This document shows, in pieces, positions 31,832 through 42,335 of a stretch of DNA of 64,000 nt (the first letter of the stretch is position 1; every line of letters begins with the position of its first letter). Origin of the DNA: Fistularia commersonii. Taxonomy: Eukaryota; Chordata; Actinopteri; Syngnathiformes; Fistulariidae. The notes beneath the pieces are model-generated. The model was not told the DNA's origin. It ran no database searches and saw nothing but the letters and a program-made list of their open reading frames with translations. A program made the translations under genes and the position numbers. The DNA is taken from positions 12,134,965 through 12,198,964 of the forward strand of contig JBBMNZ010000003.1 of NCBI GenBank assembly GCA_037954325.1, written 5' to 3'.

Positions 31832-32785
31832 ACAAGTTTGAGTCAAAGTTAAAGTCAAAGTCAGCTTTATTTTAATTTTTTCTTCATGTACTAGATGTGG
31901 TATGTCCAGGGTATCAATGGAACCTTTTTTTTAAAATACTGAAAACGCCACCCAAGGGAGATATACGCCTCAGGAAAGGAGATCAACCCATTAATGCAAA
32001 GCACTCAGGCTCTATCAAGGATGGACAGAGATAGTGTTTAAGGGAACAAATTAACAACCTCTTTGATTTATCCTGTAAATAGTACAGAATGGCAATCGCT
32101 CAAAGCACTGGCTGGGGGGGACATATAGATGCACAGACTACCACATAGATTAACAGGAGAGGGCCTCGCCACAGGAAGGCGGCCAGGAGGAGGGCTAGGA
32201 GAGAGAGTCACACGTAAAGCACATATGCACAAACAAATGTGATGGACAACTACCATTGATGTGAGTCCGGCATGCAGATACCCCGCCACCAGGTGATGGG
32301 CCTCCCTGCTAGCGTCCCCAGCTCCTGGGGAGGTAAAAAGTCTAGTGGTGAAAAAAAACACCCGCTTGCCAGTTGCAGCCCCATTTAAGGGAAGTCAGCT
32401 GACTACCACAAACTGCAAAGCGCATAATCTCCAACAGCAGTAAACTGCTTTTCCATGAAACGCAGATCCCTATGGCCTTAGAATCCCAAGAGACAAACGA
32501 GCAGACTGCCGGAGATTGTAACAAACAAGCAGATCTGCCATGCACCTTTGAGTCGTCGGTGTCGTGCTTTTTAAAGAAACTAAGATACGGGCGATTGGCA
32601 CCGATCAGTCGCATGTGATGATGACAAAAGACACAGGCCCTCAATATCCTCTACATAGACATACAGAGGAATTGAGAAGACGTTTCTCACTTTCCCACAG
32701 TGACATGAAATGAACAAAATAATAATAAGAAACTGCACAATACAGATTAAACAATAAAAATTAAAATATAAATCATATACCGGGG
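31832..32785. repeat. Dispersed repeat ('aaagtcagctttat' type), interrupted by the LTR
   Basis: The part at 31832-31895 begins with 'gtcaaagtcagctttattt'. The part at 32656-32785 continues 'catacagaggaattgag', 'cagtgacatgaaatgaacaa' and an AT-rich end. I recognise this as a common teleost repeat, family name unknown. Confidence 0.5.
31896..32655. mobile_element. Solo LTR candidate (760 bp)
   Basis: Starts TGTGGTATG and ends CTCTACA, with the 4-bp direct repeat 'taga' on each side (31892-31895; 32656-32659). Removing it rejoins two halves of another dispersed repeat ('...ttcatgtactaga' and 'catacagaggaattgag'), strong support for an insertion. No coding sequence. The family (possibly BEL/Pao or ERV) is undetermined. 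Confidence 0.65.
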
Positions 32786-33050
32786 AGCATGGTAGCGCAG
32801 CGTTTAGTGCTCGTGCTTCACAGTTAGAAGGTCCCGGGTTCGATTCTTGGGCCTGACGGGGCCTTTCTGTGTGGAGTTTGCATGTTCTCGTCGTGTCTGT
32901 GTAGGGTACTCCGGGTACCCCGGTTTTCCTTACCACTAAAAACATGTACAATAGGTCAGGAGCGCAACTGTGGGACAACGGATGCAAATTGGCCCATGAC
33001 TACAATCCGGAGTGGTGTGCTTACAGGCATGTCTCTGTGCTAACCAAATA
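32785..33050 (+). mobile_element. SINE-like dispersed repeat with a tRNA-type B box
   Basis: Contains 'ggtagcgcagcgtttagtgc' (A-box-like), 'gggttcgattc' (B-box-like), then 'gtgtggagtttgcatgttc' and 'ccgggtaccccggttttcc', the familiar phrases of a very abundant teleost repeat. The complementary half of this repeat type occurs at 39.8 and 44.85 kb. Confidence 0.65.
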
Positions 33051-33590
33051 AATAAAATATAAAGTGCATGCAGATACAAACCACTGGTACTGAGGTGAAA
33101 GGATGACAGAGATTTAACAGCATAAAACCTGAAATGTGTAAATATATTTAATTTGAGCGTGGAGAGTAGCAGCAGAGTTTTCTGTACAGTTTAGTGCAAA
33201 AATGTCCATAATTCCACAGTCTCCTCTGTTTCAGCAAGTACTCAGCTGTGGCCCAAGTGTTCCCAATATTGGTAATTTCATCTTAAAGTTTTTCAAATAC
33301 CTTGTTTGTTTTGGCTGAGGAATTGGATACATAATACTGACAGAAAACTTGGATCTGCATCTTGCTGACTTCCCATCATAAACTCAAAGAGAGGTTTTGT
33401 TTCTTTTTCCATTCCTGACAGGAAACAATGACCTTTTGACAGAAACCTCTGTCTTGTAGTAGTTCATTGTTGAAGTGCTAAAACCATTTGACATGTGGCC
33501 AGAAGTTGTGACTAGCTTAAATGTAACTAAATGATGATCTGAAAAGCAATTGGGGTTATGTTACCTTTAAGTAATTGGCTTATGAGGATC
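33051..33590. other. Unassigned AT-rich DNA
   Basis: No gene or clear repeat seen. It lies between a SINE-like element and a Tx1 endonuclease remnant, so it may be degraded Tx1 sequence. Confidence 0.35.
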
Positions 33591-33960
33591 TTTGTTTATA
33601 GAACCTGTCGAGTCTGGCTGCTGACATCCAGCAGGTCATCAGAGGATATGGCAGTTTGCAGGGTCTGAGAGGACACGGGATTGGGCTCCAGACCCATTCT
33701 GTCAATAGTGTCAGCAGGGGTGAAATTTATTTCTCCACCCACAATGACAATTTCATGCTGATATGTTGAAAGTCCATTCTTTAATGTGTGGAAAATGTTC
33801 TCTCGCTCTCTGCTGCTGGTCAGCGCATATACATTGTCTTGGCAAAAGACAGATTCTGCTATCATTACTCTTACAATTAGTAGATGGCCTTTCATGTGAT
33901 GTGTTTCTTGATTATGGTTCGCTGGCACTCCCAGTCAGGTACCTGGGCACACCTCCCAGC
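33590..33960 (-). pseudogene. Tx1-type LINE endonuclease remnant
   Basis: On the minus strand: MKGHLLIVRVMIAESVFCQD, NVYALTSSRERENIFHTLKN (family NVYAP), HEIVIVGGEINFTPADTIDR (the GGDFN motif, here GGEIN), then MGLEPNPVSSQTLQ and SDDLLDV. This is the central part of an APE endonuclease of the L1/Tx1 kind. The Asp of GDFN is Glu and the Phe is Ile. It is probably the upstream part of the Tx1 copy at 29.2-31.8 kb. Confidence 0.7.
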
Positions 33961-34502
33961 TCAAACAATCAAATAAACCATTTAATTGGTCAGTAATTCA
34001 GACAAAAAGAAAAAAAAAAACAGACAGAAAAACAAGTAAAAATTACACATATGGGAAAAATGTGAGTAAAAAAGTGGCCCAAATGGCCCAAAAAAGCACT
34101 TTCAAGCACTTTCTCCTCATCCCTCTCGCACACCTGCACTGGAAGAAAGAAAGAAAGAGTGAAAGAAAGAAAGAAAGAAAAATGCATTTTGGCCCAGAAA
34201 CTGAGCAAATCAACATTTCTGCTCCCATCTTTTCTGCATGTTCATCCAATCTTTGCCTCTTATATCTTTTTGTTGCTCTCCTTTCCCCCCTTACATTTTC
34301 ATGAAAAACACATTTGCATCAAAGAAATTTATTGGTGGATCTATTGTCATATGTTTACAGACATGAAATGACAATTTCCAGCTTTGCAGCTAATTAAAGA
34401 GGCAAGTTGAGATTCTACATTTCCTTCTAAATATAATGTTTCAAGTCTTAGTTTGGAAGACCTTGATTTGATGGCCAGGCTCAAAGACTGCATGTTTGGA
34501 TG
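33961..34502. other. Unassigned DNA with an (AAAG)n tract
   Basis: An AAAG-type microsatellite lies at about 34144-34185. No gene is recognised. Confidence 0.45.
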
Positions 34503-34953
34503 TGTCACAATCTGCTCTCCCTCTCCCCTGCTCTGTCGCTCAGCCACACCCCTCATCAGCTTAACTGCTTTCACCTGCTGTTGTCACCTGCTCACCATCT
34601 CCAATCAAGCCAGCTCATATGCAACCTCACTCCACTCACTCTTTACCAGATTGTCTTCGCTCTGATGCCTGACTCTCCAGCGTTTATTTCCGGATTGCCT
34701 CCCTGGCCTCTGCTTCTCGTCTCATCTCCGACCTACTGCATCAGCTTCACCCCGTCAGCCCTCACCGCTGGTACCGTCGGCCAACCCGATCCAACCACAG
34801 TCTTGTGGTACCGTTCCTGCCTGCCACATGGGAGACCTGGTTTCAAATCCAGCCATACCCACTGACGCATCTGTGTGCCCGCTGAAATAAAACTGCTTCA
34901 CTGCAGAGCTGATTTGTTTGTGCTGCAATTAGGTCAATCCTACACCCGTTACA
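34503..34953 (+). repeat. 5' LTR of the Sushi-ichi-like element
   Basis: Begins TGTCACAATC and ends CCGTTACA. It contains AATAAA at about 34886 ('gctgaaataaaactgc'). It is nearly identical to the 3' LTR apart from scattered substitutions and an extra 'ctgttgtcacctg' piece near 34578. Confidence 0.93.
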
Positions 34954-35045
34954 GTACGATCTGGCCAGCTATGGACCCAGCACACAATCCCACACCACTT
35001 AGTCACCTTGAGACTATCGAGGGCGTCCTGTAGCAACATGAAGCC

Positions 35046-35970
35046 ATGATGACTGCATCTGCTGCTGAGGCCAGGCAGGTTGCTGAGGCACAGGGACAGG
35101 CGCTATCAGCTTTAGCTGGACAGATGCAACAGCTAGCAGCTCAATGTTCCCAGCTCTCCTTTTCCACTGGATCTGCCTCCTCCTCTGAAGCATCAGCTCC
35201 TGTACCAGCCTCTTCTCCGCCCAGAGATGCTCCTGAGCCCCGGGTGGGTTCCCCGGAGCGTTACAACGGTGATCGAGAGACTTGTGGGCCCTTCATCCCC
35301 AACTGTTCTCTTCTGTTTGCCCTGCAACCCGGCACCTTCGCCACTGAGCAAGCGAAGGTTGCTTTTGTCATCAACCACCTGACGGGCAGAGCTCGGCTAT
35401 GGGGAACAGCTGAGTGGGAGAGGCAGTCTCCAGCCTGTGCTTCCTTCCACCTGTTTGCTGCTGAGCTTCGCAAGGTTTTCGGCTTTGAGAAGTGTGGTTC
35501 TGAGTCTGCAAGGGGAGAGCACAGTAGCAGATTACTCCATCGAGTTCCGCACGAGGGCCAGCCATAGCAGTTGGAACAGCTCAGCCCTCTGTGATGCCTT
35601 CCTGCATGGCTTGGCTGATTACATTAAAGATGAGCTGGTTTCGCATGATACCCCCATCACCTTGGACGGGGTGATTGATTTAGCCATCCGAATCGATCTT
35701 CGAATCCAGGCTCGTCGACGAGAGAAGCGTCAAGGGGGAACCCAACGTTCTCTTCCATCCCGCTCCCATGGGGGTGCTTCTGCAAGCAACTCCACCTCAG
35801 TGGGTCAGCAGCCTGGGGATCCCGAACCCATGCAGCTGGGTCGCACCTCCCTCTCACTGGAAGAGAAGGAGCGCCGCCGTAAGTCCAACCTCTGCCTCTA
35901 CTGTGGGGTAGCTGGACACTATATCTCCAGCTGTCCAGCAAAAAGCCAGAACTCACCAGTTGCCGGGTGA
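35046..35970 (+). pseudogene. gag of the Sushi-ichi-like element (one frameshift)
   Basis: Capsid-type protein. The N-terminal part is Ala/Gln-rich (QVAEAQGQALSALAGQMQQL). Then RYNGDRETCGPFIPNCSLLF, QPGTFATEQAKVAFVINHLT and GRARLWGTAEWER, the core also known from the domesticated PEG10/RTL family. A frameshift near 35500 moves the reading to VADYSIEFRTRASHSSWN, ALCDAFLHGLADYIKDELV, and the zinc knuckle CLYCGVAGHYISSC (about 35910-35951). The gag ends PVAG at 35969. A start at 35046 (MM) is plausible but not proven. Domestication is unlikely because of the frameshift and the intact LTR context. Confidence 0.85.
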
Positions 35971-35984
35971 CCCTGGGGAGCTCA

Positions 35985-36718
35985 ACTGCCCTGCCACCTC
36001 CCCAAAGCTTGAGACCTTTGTTCCAAGGCCGCCTCCACCTTCCAGATGGGCCCCACACCTTGGCCATCTTCATTGACTCTGGGGCTGATGCCTGTATCAT
36101 TGATGGGGAGGTGGTCCTGCAGCTGGGGCTCGAGCAGGTTCCTTTGCCTCACCCGGTTCCTGCTAGAGCCTTAGATGGACACATCTTGGGCAACGTCACA
36201 CATCAGACCTCTCCTGTTCACCTGCTGCTCTCTGGTAATCATCAAGAAACAGTCCAGTTTCACATTCTGAGCTCCTCCTGTCAGCGTCTCATCCTGGGAT
36301 ATCCATGGGTCCGTCTTCACAACCCTCACATTGACTGGGCCACTGGGGCCACTCTGGAATGGAGCTCCTCCTGTCATCAGAGGTGCCTGCAGCAAGCCTC
36401 AGCTCCGCTCCAGCTCCAGCCTTTCCCCTGACCTCATTGGGGTGCCACCAGTGTACCATGATTTCCACCAGGTCTTCAGCAAGGCCAGAGCTACGTCTCT
36501 TCCCCCACACCGCCCCTATGACTGCGCCAAAGATCTCCTGCCTGGTACGTCAACTCCCAAGGGGCGCCTGTACTCGATGTCAGAACCCGAGAGAAGAGCC
36601 ATGGAGACGTACATCAATGACTCTCTGGCCGCATGGATCATTCGTCCGTCTACATTGAGGCCCTGCATAGACTACTGAGGACTGAATGAGATCACAATAA
36701 AGAACCGTTACCCACTGC
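35985..36718 (+). pseudogene. protease and start of reverse transcriptase, Sushi-ichi-like element
   Basis: The protease has LAIFIDSGADACIIDGEVVL (active-site DSGAD, about 36060-36118), then LGYPWVRLHNPHIDW. After a frameshift near 36400 the pol continues GVPPVYHDFHQVFSKARATS, HRPYDCAKDLLPGTSTPKGR, LYSMSEPERRAMETYINDSL, RPCIDY, a stop in place of Arg, and LNEITIKNRYPLP. It ends there, where the deletion begins. The RT catalytic box is not present. Confidence 0.85.
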
Positions 36719-36719
36719 C

Positions 36720-37690
36720 TTCGAACTGGGGGCCACAGTGACTTTGTCACTGGTCTTCCCGCCTCTGACGGCCACTCAGTCATCCTGACCATCGTGGACC
36801 GCTTTAGTAAGGTGGCCCACTTTGTGCCTCTGCCCAAGCTCCCCACCGCAAAAGAGACTGCTCAATTGGTCCTGCTCCATGTTTTCCGCCTGCACGGCCT
36901 CCCTGTTGATGTCATATCGGACCGTGGGCCCCAGTTTTCTTCTGTGTTCTGGAGGGAGTTCTGCAGTCTGCTGGGTGCCACTGCCAGTCTGTCCTCTGGA
37001 TTCCACCCCCAGACCAATGGACAAACTGAGCGCATGACTCAAGAACTGGAAACAGCCCTGCGATGCATGGCCTCCCAAAACCCCTCCTCCTGGTCGTCAC
37101 AACTAGTGTGGGTTGAGTATGCTCATAACTCCCTTGTCTGCTCTGCCACTGGCCTCTCTCCCTTCCAGTGCGCATACGGCTATCAACCCCCACTGTTCCC
37201 TGCCAAAGAGAAGGAGATTTCCTGCCCATCTGTCCAAACCTTCATCCATCGCTGCCGCAGAACATGGCTCCAAGCTCGCTCCACCCTCCTTTGTTCTGTG
37301 GGTCGCTATGCCGCCACTGCCAACCGCCGCCGTACTGCTGCACCTACCTACCGAGCTGGTCAGCAAGTGTGGCTCTCCACCCGAGACTTACCTCTCCGAG
37401 TGGACCGTACCCCTCTCTTCAGGGGTACGGTCTTGAAGAGAGGTCCTGGGTTCCTACTCGCCATATTTTGGACCCCAGTCTCGTGGCCGAATTTCATCGG
37501 CAACACCCCAACCAGCCAGCCAATGGGTCTGCTCGTCGGGGACCCTGCATCTTGCCCCCGCCTGTCCAGAATGATGAGGCCCATTCCGTGGGGGAGATGT
37601 CGGATGTCCGGGAAGCCCTCCTCCGGACCCCCTCCGCCCACCCAGCGGAGGGGATGGAATGGTCTTCCTCCCACCCGGCTTGATGGTTTT
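36720..37690 (+). pseudogene. integrase core and chromodomain remnant, Sushi-ichi-like element
   Basis: Reads DFVTGLPASDGHSVILTIVD with RFSKVAHFVPLP (first catalytic Asp), VISDRGPQFSSVFWREFC (second Asp), GFHPQTNGQTERMTQELE (third, Glu), and WVEYAHNSLVCSATGLSPFQ: a full D,D(35)E core. The integrase N-terminal zinc finger is lost with the upstream deletion. Near 37410-37430 a second deletion and frameshift join it to YGLEERSWVPTRHILDPSLV, the end of a chromodomain, which would target insertion to chromatin. It lies directly before the polypurine tract. Confidence 0.85.
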
Positions 37691-37725
37691 GGGGATGACG
37701 GGAGCCATCCCTTGAGGGGGGGTTC

Positions 37726-38164
37726 TGTCACAGTCTGCTCTTCCTCTCCCCTGCTCTGTTGCTCAGCCACACCCCTCATCAGCTTAACTGCTTTCACCTG
37801 CTCACCGTCTCCAATCAAGCCAGCTTATATGCAACCTCACTCCACTCACTCTTTACCAGATTATCTTTGCTCACATGCCTGACTCTCCAGCGTTTATTTC
37901 CGGATTGCTTGCCTGGCCTCTGCTTCTTGTCTCATCTCGGACCTACTGCGTCAGCTTCACCCCGTCAGCTCCTCACCGCTGGTACCGTCGGCCGACCCCA
38001 TCCAACTGCAGTCTTGTGGTGCCGTTCCTGCCTGCCACACGGGAGACCTGGTTTCAAATCCAGCCATACCCACTGTAGCATCTGTGTGCCCGCTGAAATA
38101 AAACTGCTTCACTGCAGAGCTGATTTGTTTGTACTGCAATTGGGTCCATTCTACACCCGTTACA
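37726..38164 (+). repeat. 3' LTR of the Sushi-ichi-like element
   Basis: Begins TGTCACAGTC and ends CCGTTACA; 439 bases against 451 in the 5' LTR. It has the same AATAAA region near 38097. Confidence 0.93.
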
Positions 38165-39825
38165 GTGTGGCAAAAAAGAAAATGTTTTTTTGAGAATAGA
38201 TAATTTTTCAAAACAACAAACTCATATTTTCATCTTTACATATATCAAAAATAATAAAACTTCTCCCTTATATGCAGATGTCATGTGGAGCATCCCCATC
38301 ATTTTGACCGCACGTGGCCAAACAGGAATTGTTCCAAATTTGTACACCTCAAGTAGTTGACTTACTTTTATACTAGTTTTCTGGCAGTGCTCCTGTTGTA
38401 CCCAATGTCAATCCTGTTTAGATTTTCAATTTTATAAATGGAGAATTTTCCTCATATTTTGCTTATTTGAATTTAACTGTAAACATTCCATTATTGAGTA
38501 AATATCTGGACTGTTAAAGTTGTTGAAACAGTGATCAAACCAGTGGTCAAAGATGCTTTTCAATATTTCAGCATACAATACTGTGTGTCCTACTCCTTAC
38601 CACTTTTCAATCCAGGTATTTGTACATGCCTTGTGGATGATAAGGACTATGATGTGACCATTATTTCAAAATTTCATTTGATTTCATGCGTTCAATGGAC
38701 GTTCAATGGACATATATGGAGCAGATCAAAAAATAATGGGGGACTTTGTGAAAAATTATGAATTATTGAGCACTGATGTGATTAATTCTATATAGTCATT
38801 GTCAAAAATCGATGTCTTCGAGTGCTGTAAAATTTCAGGAAACCTACTTCAGCAGAGTGTTTCTCTTCTCTGCTGTCTCATGCAGGAATGCTGCACATTC
38901 TCACTCCCCCCTCTTCAATTGCAGCTGCTGCAACTCGTTTATATCTGTCTACATTGACCAACAATTGAGTCAGAGGATTTATTTTGTAAATCTTTTCATT
39001 TTATTTCAAAATGATATCATAAAATTACAATAAAATCATGATTGTGTTTGATACTTCTGCTGGCTTAAGTGTCTTTCGAATTTATTCTGCTGCAACAGCT
39101 TTGGTAACATATTTCTTTGGTAACATATCTTCGACTTCACCTTTCTTTTCTTATATTTGTCTTCAGACAAAATAATCATCAACATTTTTTTTTTATTTTT
39201 TGTGTAATTGTTTTCAGCATGTACTTAATGTATTTAAAGACACAACAAGATCATGCAAGAAAAGAGTAGTCAAGACAAGACCAGATCATTAAGAATAAAG
39301 TAAGGTAAAATAAGATTTCTTAAACTAAGATAAGATAAGATAAGATAAGATAAATAAGGATAAATGACAATAAGGTGAGAGAGGAAAGGCCAGATCGGCT
39401 CGACATGAAAAAAAAAAACAACTTTTGAGCCATCTACCTACTGAATCTAAACAAGCGTTCCCTAATGGCCTGAAGTATTTGGAAAAAAACAAAAAAAAAA
39501 ACAAAATAACACAAAACATAGAAAATCGGAGGAAAATGAATGACAGTGTGATCTTTTAAAAAGCTGAAAGATATTTGTTAACCTGTTAGATAACAGATGA
39601 TGGGTAAATTATGGATAACTAAGCTAATTTCTGCCAATTTTAATAATCACTTGAAAAATACTATTCTTGGTTTTGAATCCCTTAAATTGATTCATGATTA
39701 AATTACTCGTCTTACAAAAAATGTGGAAAAAATAAACAGAGCTGCCCTCCAAAAGATGAATACATCACCCCACTGAAAAATATGAGAAAGTATATTTTTT
39801 TTATTTCATGTTTTTAGAATGGTCT
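38165..39825. other. Unassigned AT-rich DNA
   Basis: No gene recognised. A short (GATAA)n/(AAGAT)n array lies at about 39326-39353. Homopolymer A/T runs are frequent. Confidence 0.45.
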
Positions 39826-40457
39826 CATATCCATCCATCATTTATCATTTTCCTGCACTCGTGGGTAACGGGAAAGCTGGAGTCTATGCCAGCTGTAATT
39901 GACCAAGAGAGGCGGGGCACACCCCGGGTCAGTTGTCAGTTGATTGCAAGACCATGTATAGAGTAATAACCATTCACTCTCATTCACAAATCTGTGTATT
40001 TTTTCCAATTTATTTCAAATAACCTCTGGTATGTTTTTGGACAATAGGAGGAAGACAGAAGACAGACAGATTATTACTTTCAGTTGTACATGAAGCTAAA
40101 TGTGACCATTGCATTTAAACCATCATGGGTGAACTGTGAGCAGAGGGAAGCTACTGAGCATGGCAGGGGGAACAGGTAGTTCCTCAAAAACCCTTTGACA
40201 GGCTAAGATAACCCAGGAATGAAACCAGGAATGTTCAGTTCTAAGGACTACGACCCTAACCCGTGCCCCCCCTAATTTCTTAAGCTTACAGCACCTGCTA
40301 TTCTCAAGTGGTCTCCTGTCTAAGTATTATAAGCCACGATTTAGCTTTCAAGGTTAAATGAAATTGAGCAATGGCTCGTCGGGATGGAGGTAGGCAATGA
40401 AATTTGCACAGACATGGGGAGAACAGGTCCTCAATGCTATTCGGTGGAAGTGCTAAA
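39826..40457. repeat. Dispersed teleost repeat, left part (split by the hAT element)
   Basis: Phrases 'atccatccatcatttatcat', 'ccagctgtaattgaccaaga', 'gaggcggggcacaccc' and 'cattcactctcattcaca' belong to a very common fish repeat. It is interrupted at 40457 by the hAT element and resumes at 44842 with 'gtgctaaacactgtgccgct'. Confidence 0.65.
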
Positions 40458-40778
40458 CTAGGGGTGTCAAACATATGTCCCGCAGGCTGGAACCATCCAG
40501 CAAGGAGGTTTGATCAGGCCCACAGGGTAATTTGAATGTGAAAAAATGCATAAAAGATAAGGATTTAATTTTTTTAATTAAATGCAATTCAAGAATTTTC
40601 CACCAGGGGGCGCATTGCAATTCAGAACAGAGAGGTGTCTAGGACACTAGCATTCGGGATTCCAGTAAGTAACTCCCCTAACTAAATAACTATTGAGAAA
40701 CTTGTTGTAGCATACCTTGTCTAGAAGTTAATTATTGTGAGTAGAAGTTCATTTACTTTAGTATACAGTAAACTAGCT

Positions 40779-40815
40779 TGTTGCTGTTGTTGCTGCTGTT
40801 GCTGTTGTTGTTGTG
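40779..40815. repeat. (TTG/CTG)n trinucleotide tract
   Basis: A short interrupted TTG/CTG array inside the hAT element. The Cys run it encodes in one frame is an artefact. Confidence 0.85.
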
Positions 40816-41122
40816 GTTCTAGTCCTTGTTGTGATTGGTATCAGTTTCTGATTGGCCCATTAACTTCGCTTGTGTGCGGGCGTATCTCAGTCTCCTGCCT
40901 GTGGACGATTGACCGACAATTAGTGTCCCTTAAATTCCAGCCGCACTTGAAAGCCGGGCTTTCATAGCTGGGCTTTCGTAGTGTAGGGCACTGCGAAACA
41001 AGGCAGTCAACTTTTTCAAGGCAAAAACTTCTTCAAGCAAAAACGTAGTCAAGTAAAACTGAAAGTAAAGTAAACACAAGTAAAACAAGTAAAACACAGC
41101 CACACCAGCTGCCCTGTCCGAT

Positions 41123-42209
41123 ATGTACACATTCACTCACACCCCCAGAGCAAATGAGTGTGGCGGTGGAACTGGCTTGTTAATCTGCCCAGAATTTAAA
41201 TCCTCTCCTGTTTCTGTCCCACACTTTCTTCCATCGTCCTTTGAGTTCCATGCGGTCCTTGTCAGTCACCTGGTGAGACTCACTATTATAGTTGTGTACC
41301 GTCCATCAAAGCCCTTCGGGTTATTTCTGGAGGAACTTGATGCACTCATATCACACTTCCCCATTGACGATTCCGATCTTACTCTTCTTGGTGACTTCAA
41401 GTGTGGAGAAAAGGACAAGCTAGAACAACTAGTTTCTCTCCTCTCCTCCTTTGACCTTCACCTCTCTCCCTCCCCTCCCACCCATGCGGCTGGTCGTCAG
41501 CTTGACCTAATCTTCACCCGAAACTGCCCTCTGACTAACATCTTGGTCATGCCTGTTGATAAGAAACAGCTCTCAGATCACCTGCACCCTAGCCCTCTCC
41601 CCCTCTCCCTCAGCTCCCCCAACTACCCACCTGGTATCTACACGCAGACACCTCCGTCCACTGAATCCCATGGATCTTGCCTCATCCACTATTGCTTCTC
41701 TCCCCTCGATCAATTCATTTTCCCTCCTCCCCGCTAACGAAGCTACTGACACACTGATTTACACCCTCTTCTCCTCAATAGAACTCTGCCCCCTCACCTC
41801 CAGATCTGTTCACTCAACCCCACCTGCTCCATGGCTATCTGACACTGTGCGCAGTGACAGACGGACCCTTAGAGTGGCTGAATGCAAACGGAAGAAGTCC
41901 CTACTCCCTAATGACCGCCAAACCTTCCACTTGCTCCTATCCACCTTCACCTTCACTACACTTCTCCAACCCCCTCCTCCCCCTACCACCTCTTCCCTTC
42001 TGCCCGATGATTTTGCAAACTTCTTTGAAAAGAAAGTTAATGATATCAGATCCTCTCTCTCTCTCACAATCAAACTAGCTCCACAGCCAACCACCCCTCC
42101 TCTCTCTCCCCACCCATCACACCAGTCATCTTCACCCCTCCTAACCCACCTCAGCCTACCCTACCCCACTTCATCCCTCCCTCTCCCCCCGAGGTCCTCA
42201 AACTCATAA
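41123..42209 (+). pseudogene. L2 endonuclease, C-terminal half, and linker
   Basis: Reads RLTIIVVYRPSKPFGLFLEE (VYRP motif), SDLTLLGDFKCGEKDKLEQL, where the catalytic Asn of GDFN is Lys, and AAGRQLDLIFTRNCPLTN with QLSDHL (conserved SDH histidine). A frameshift at about 41580 leads into a Pro/Ser/Thr-rich linker. The endonuclease N-terminus with the QET motif is missing. Confidence 0.8.
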
Positions 42210-42335
42210 CATCCAGCCGCCCGACCACCTGCTCCCCCCCCGCCCTTACAATCCAGACCAGACCATCTCCCCTTCCTATCTCACCTCATCAGCACAACCC
42301 CCCAGACAGGCTGCTTTCCATCTGCCCTCAAGTCT

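Larger units (their letters stand above)
29165..31835 (-). mobile_element. Tx1-clade LINE, minus strand, interrupted by hAT and Tigger elements
   Basis: Tx1-type ORF2 sequence at 29165-30049, 31049-31087 and 31640-31835, broken by two DNA transposons whose target duplications (8 bp and TA) show that these pieces were once contiguous. The Tx1 endonuclease remnant at 33.6-34.0 kb may be the upstream continuation, beyond an LTR and SINE-like insertions. Confidence 0.7.
34503..38164 (+). mobile_element. Ty3/Gypsy chromovirus (Sushi-ichi-like), both LTRs, RT-RNase H deleted
   Basis: LTRs at 34503-34953 and 37726-38164 bound a short internal region with gag, protease, the beginning of RT and integrase. 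Most of RT, all of RNase H and the integrase N-terminus are missing at about 36718-36720. The polypurine tract 'cttgagggggggttc' directly precedes the 3' LTR. GC content and codon texture differ from the AT-rich surroundings. The flanks 'ggatg' and 'gtgtg' are not a convincing target duplication. Confidence 0.9.

Noticed and set aside
35046..35567. Domesticated gag gene of the PEG10/RTL type
   Set aside because: The capsid-like sequence is frameshifted and lies between two near-identical LTRs with protease and integrase remnants, so it is a regular retrotransposon gag.
40737..40967. Cys-run protein frame
   Set aside because: The Cys run is a translation of the TTG/CTG trinucleotide tract; nothing else supports a gene.
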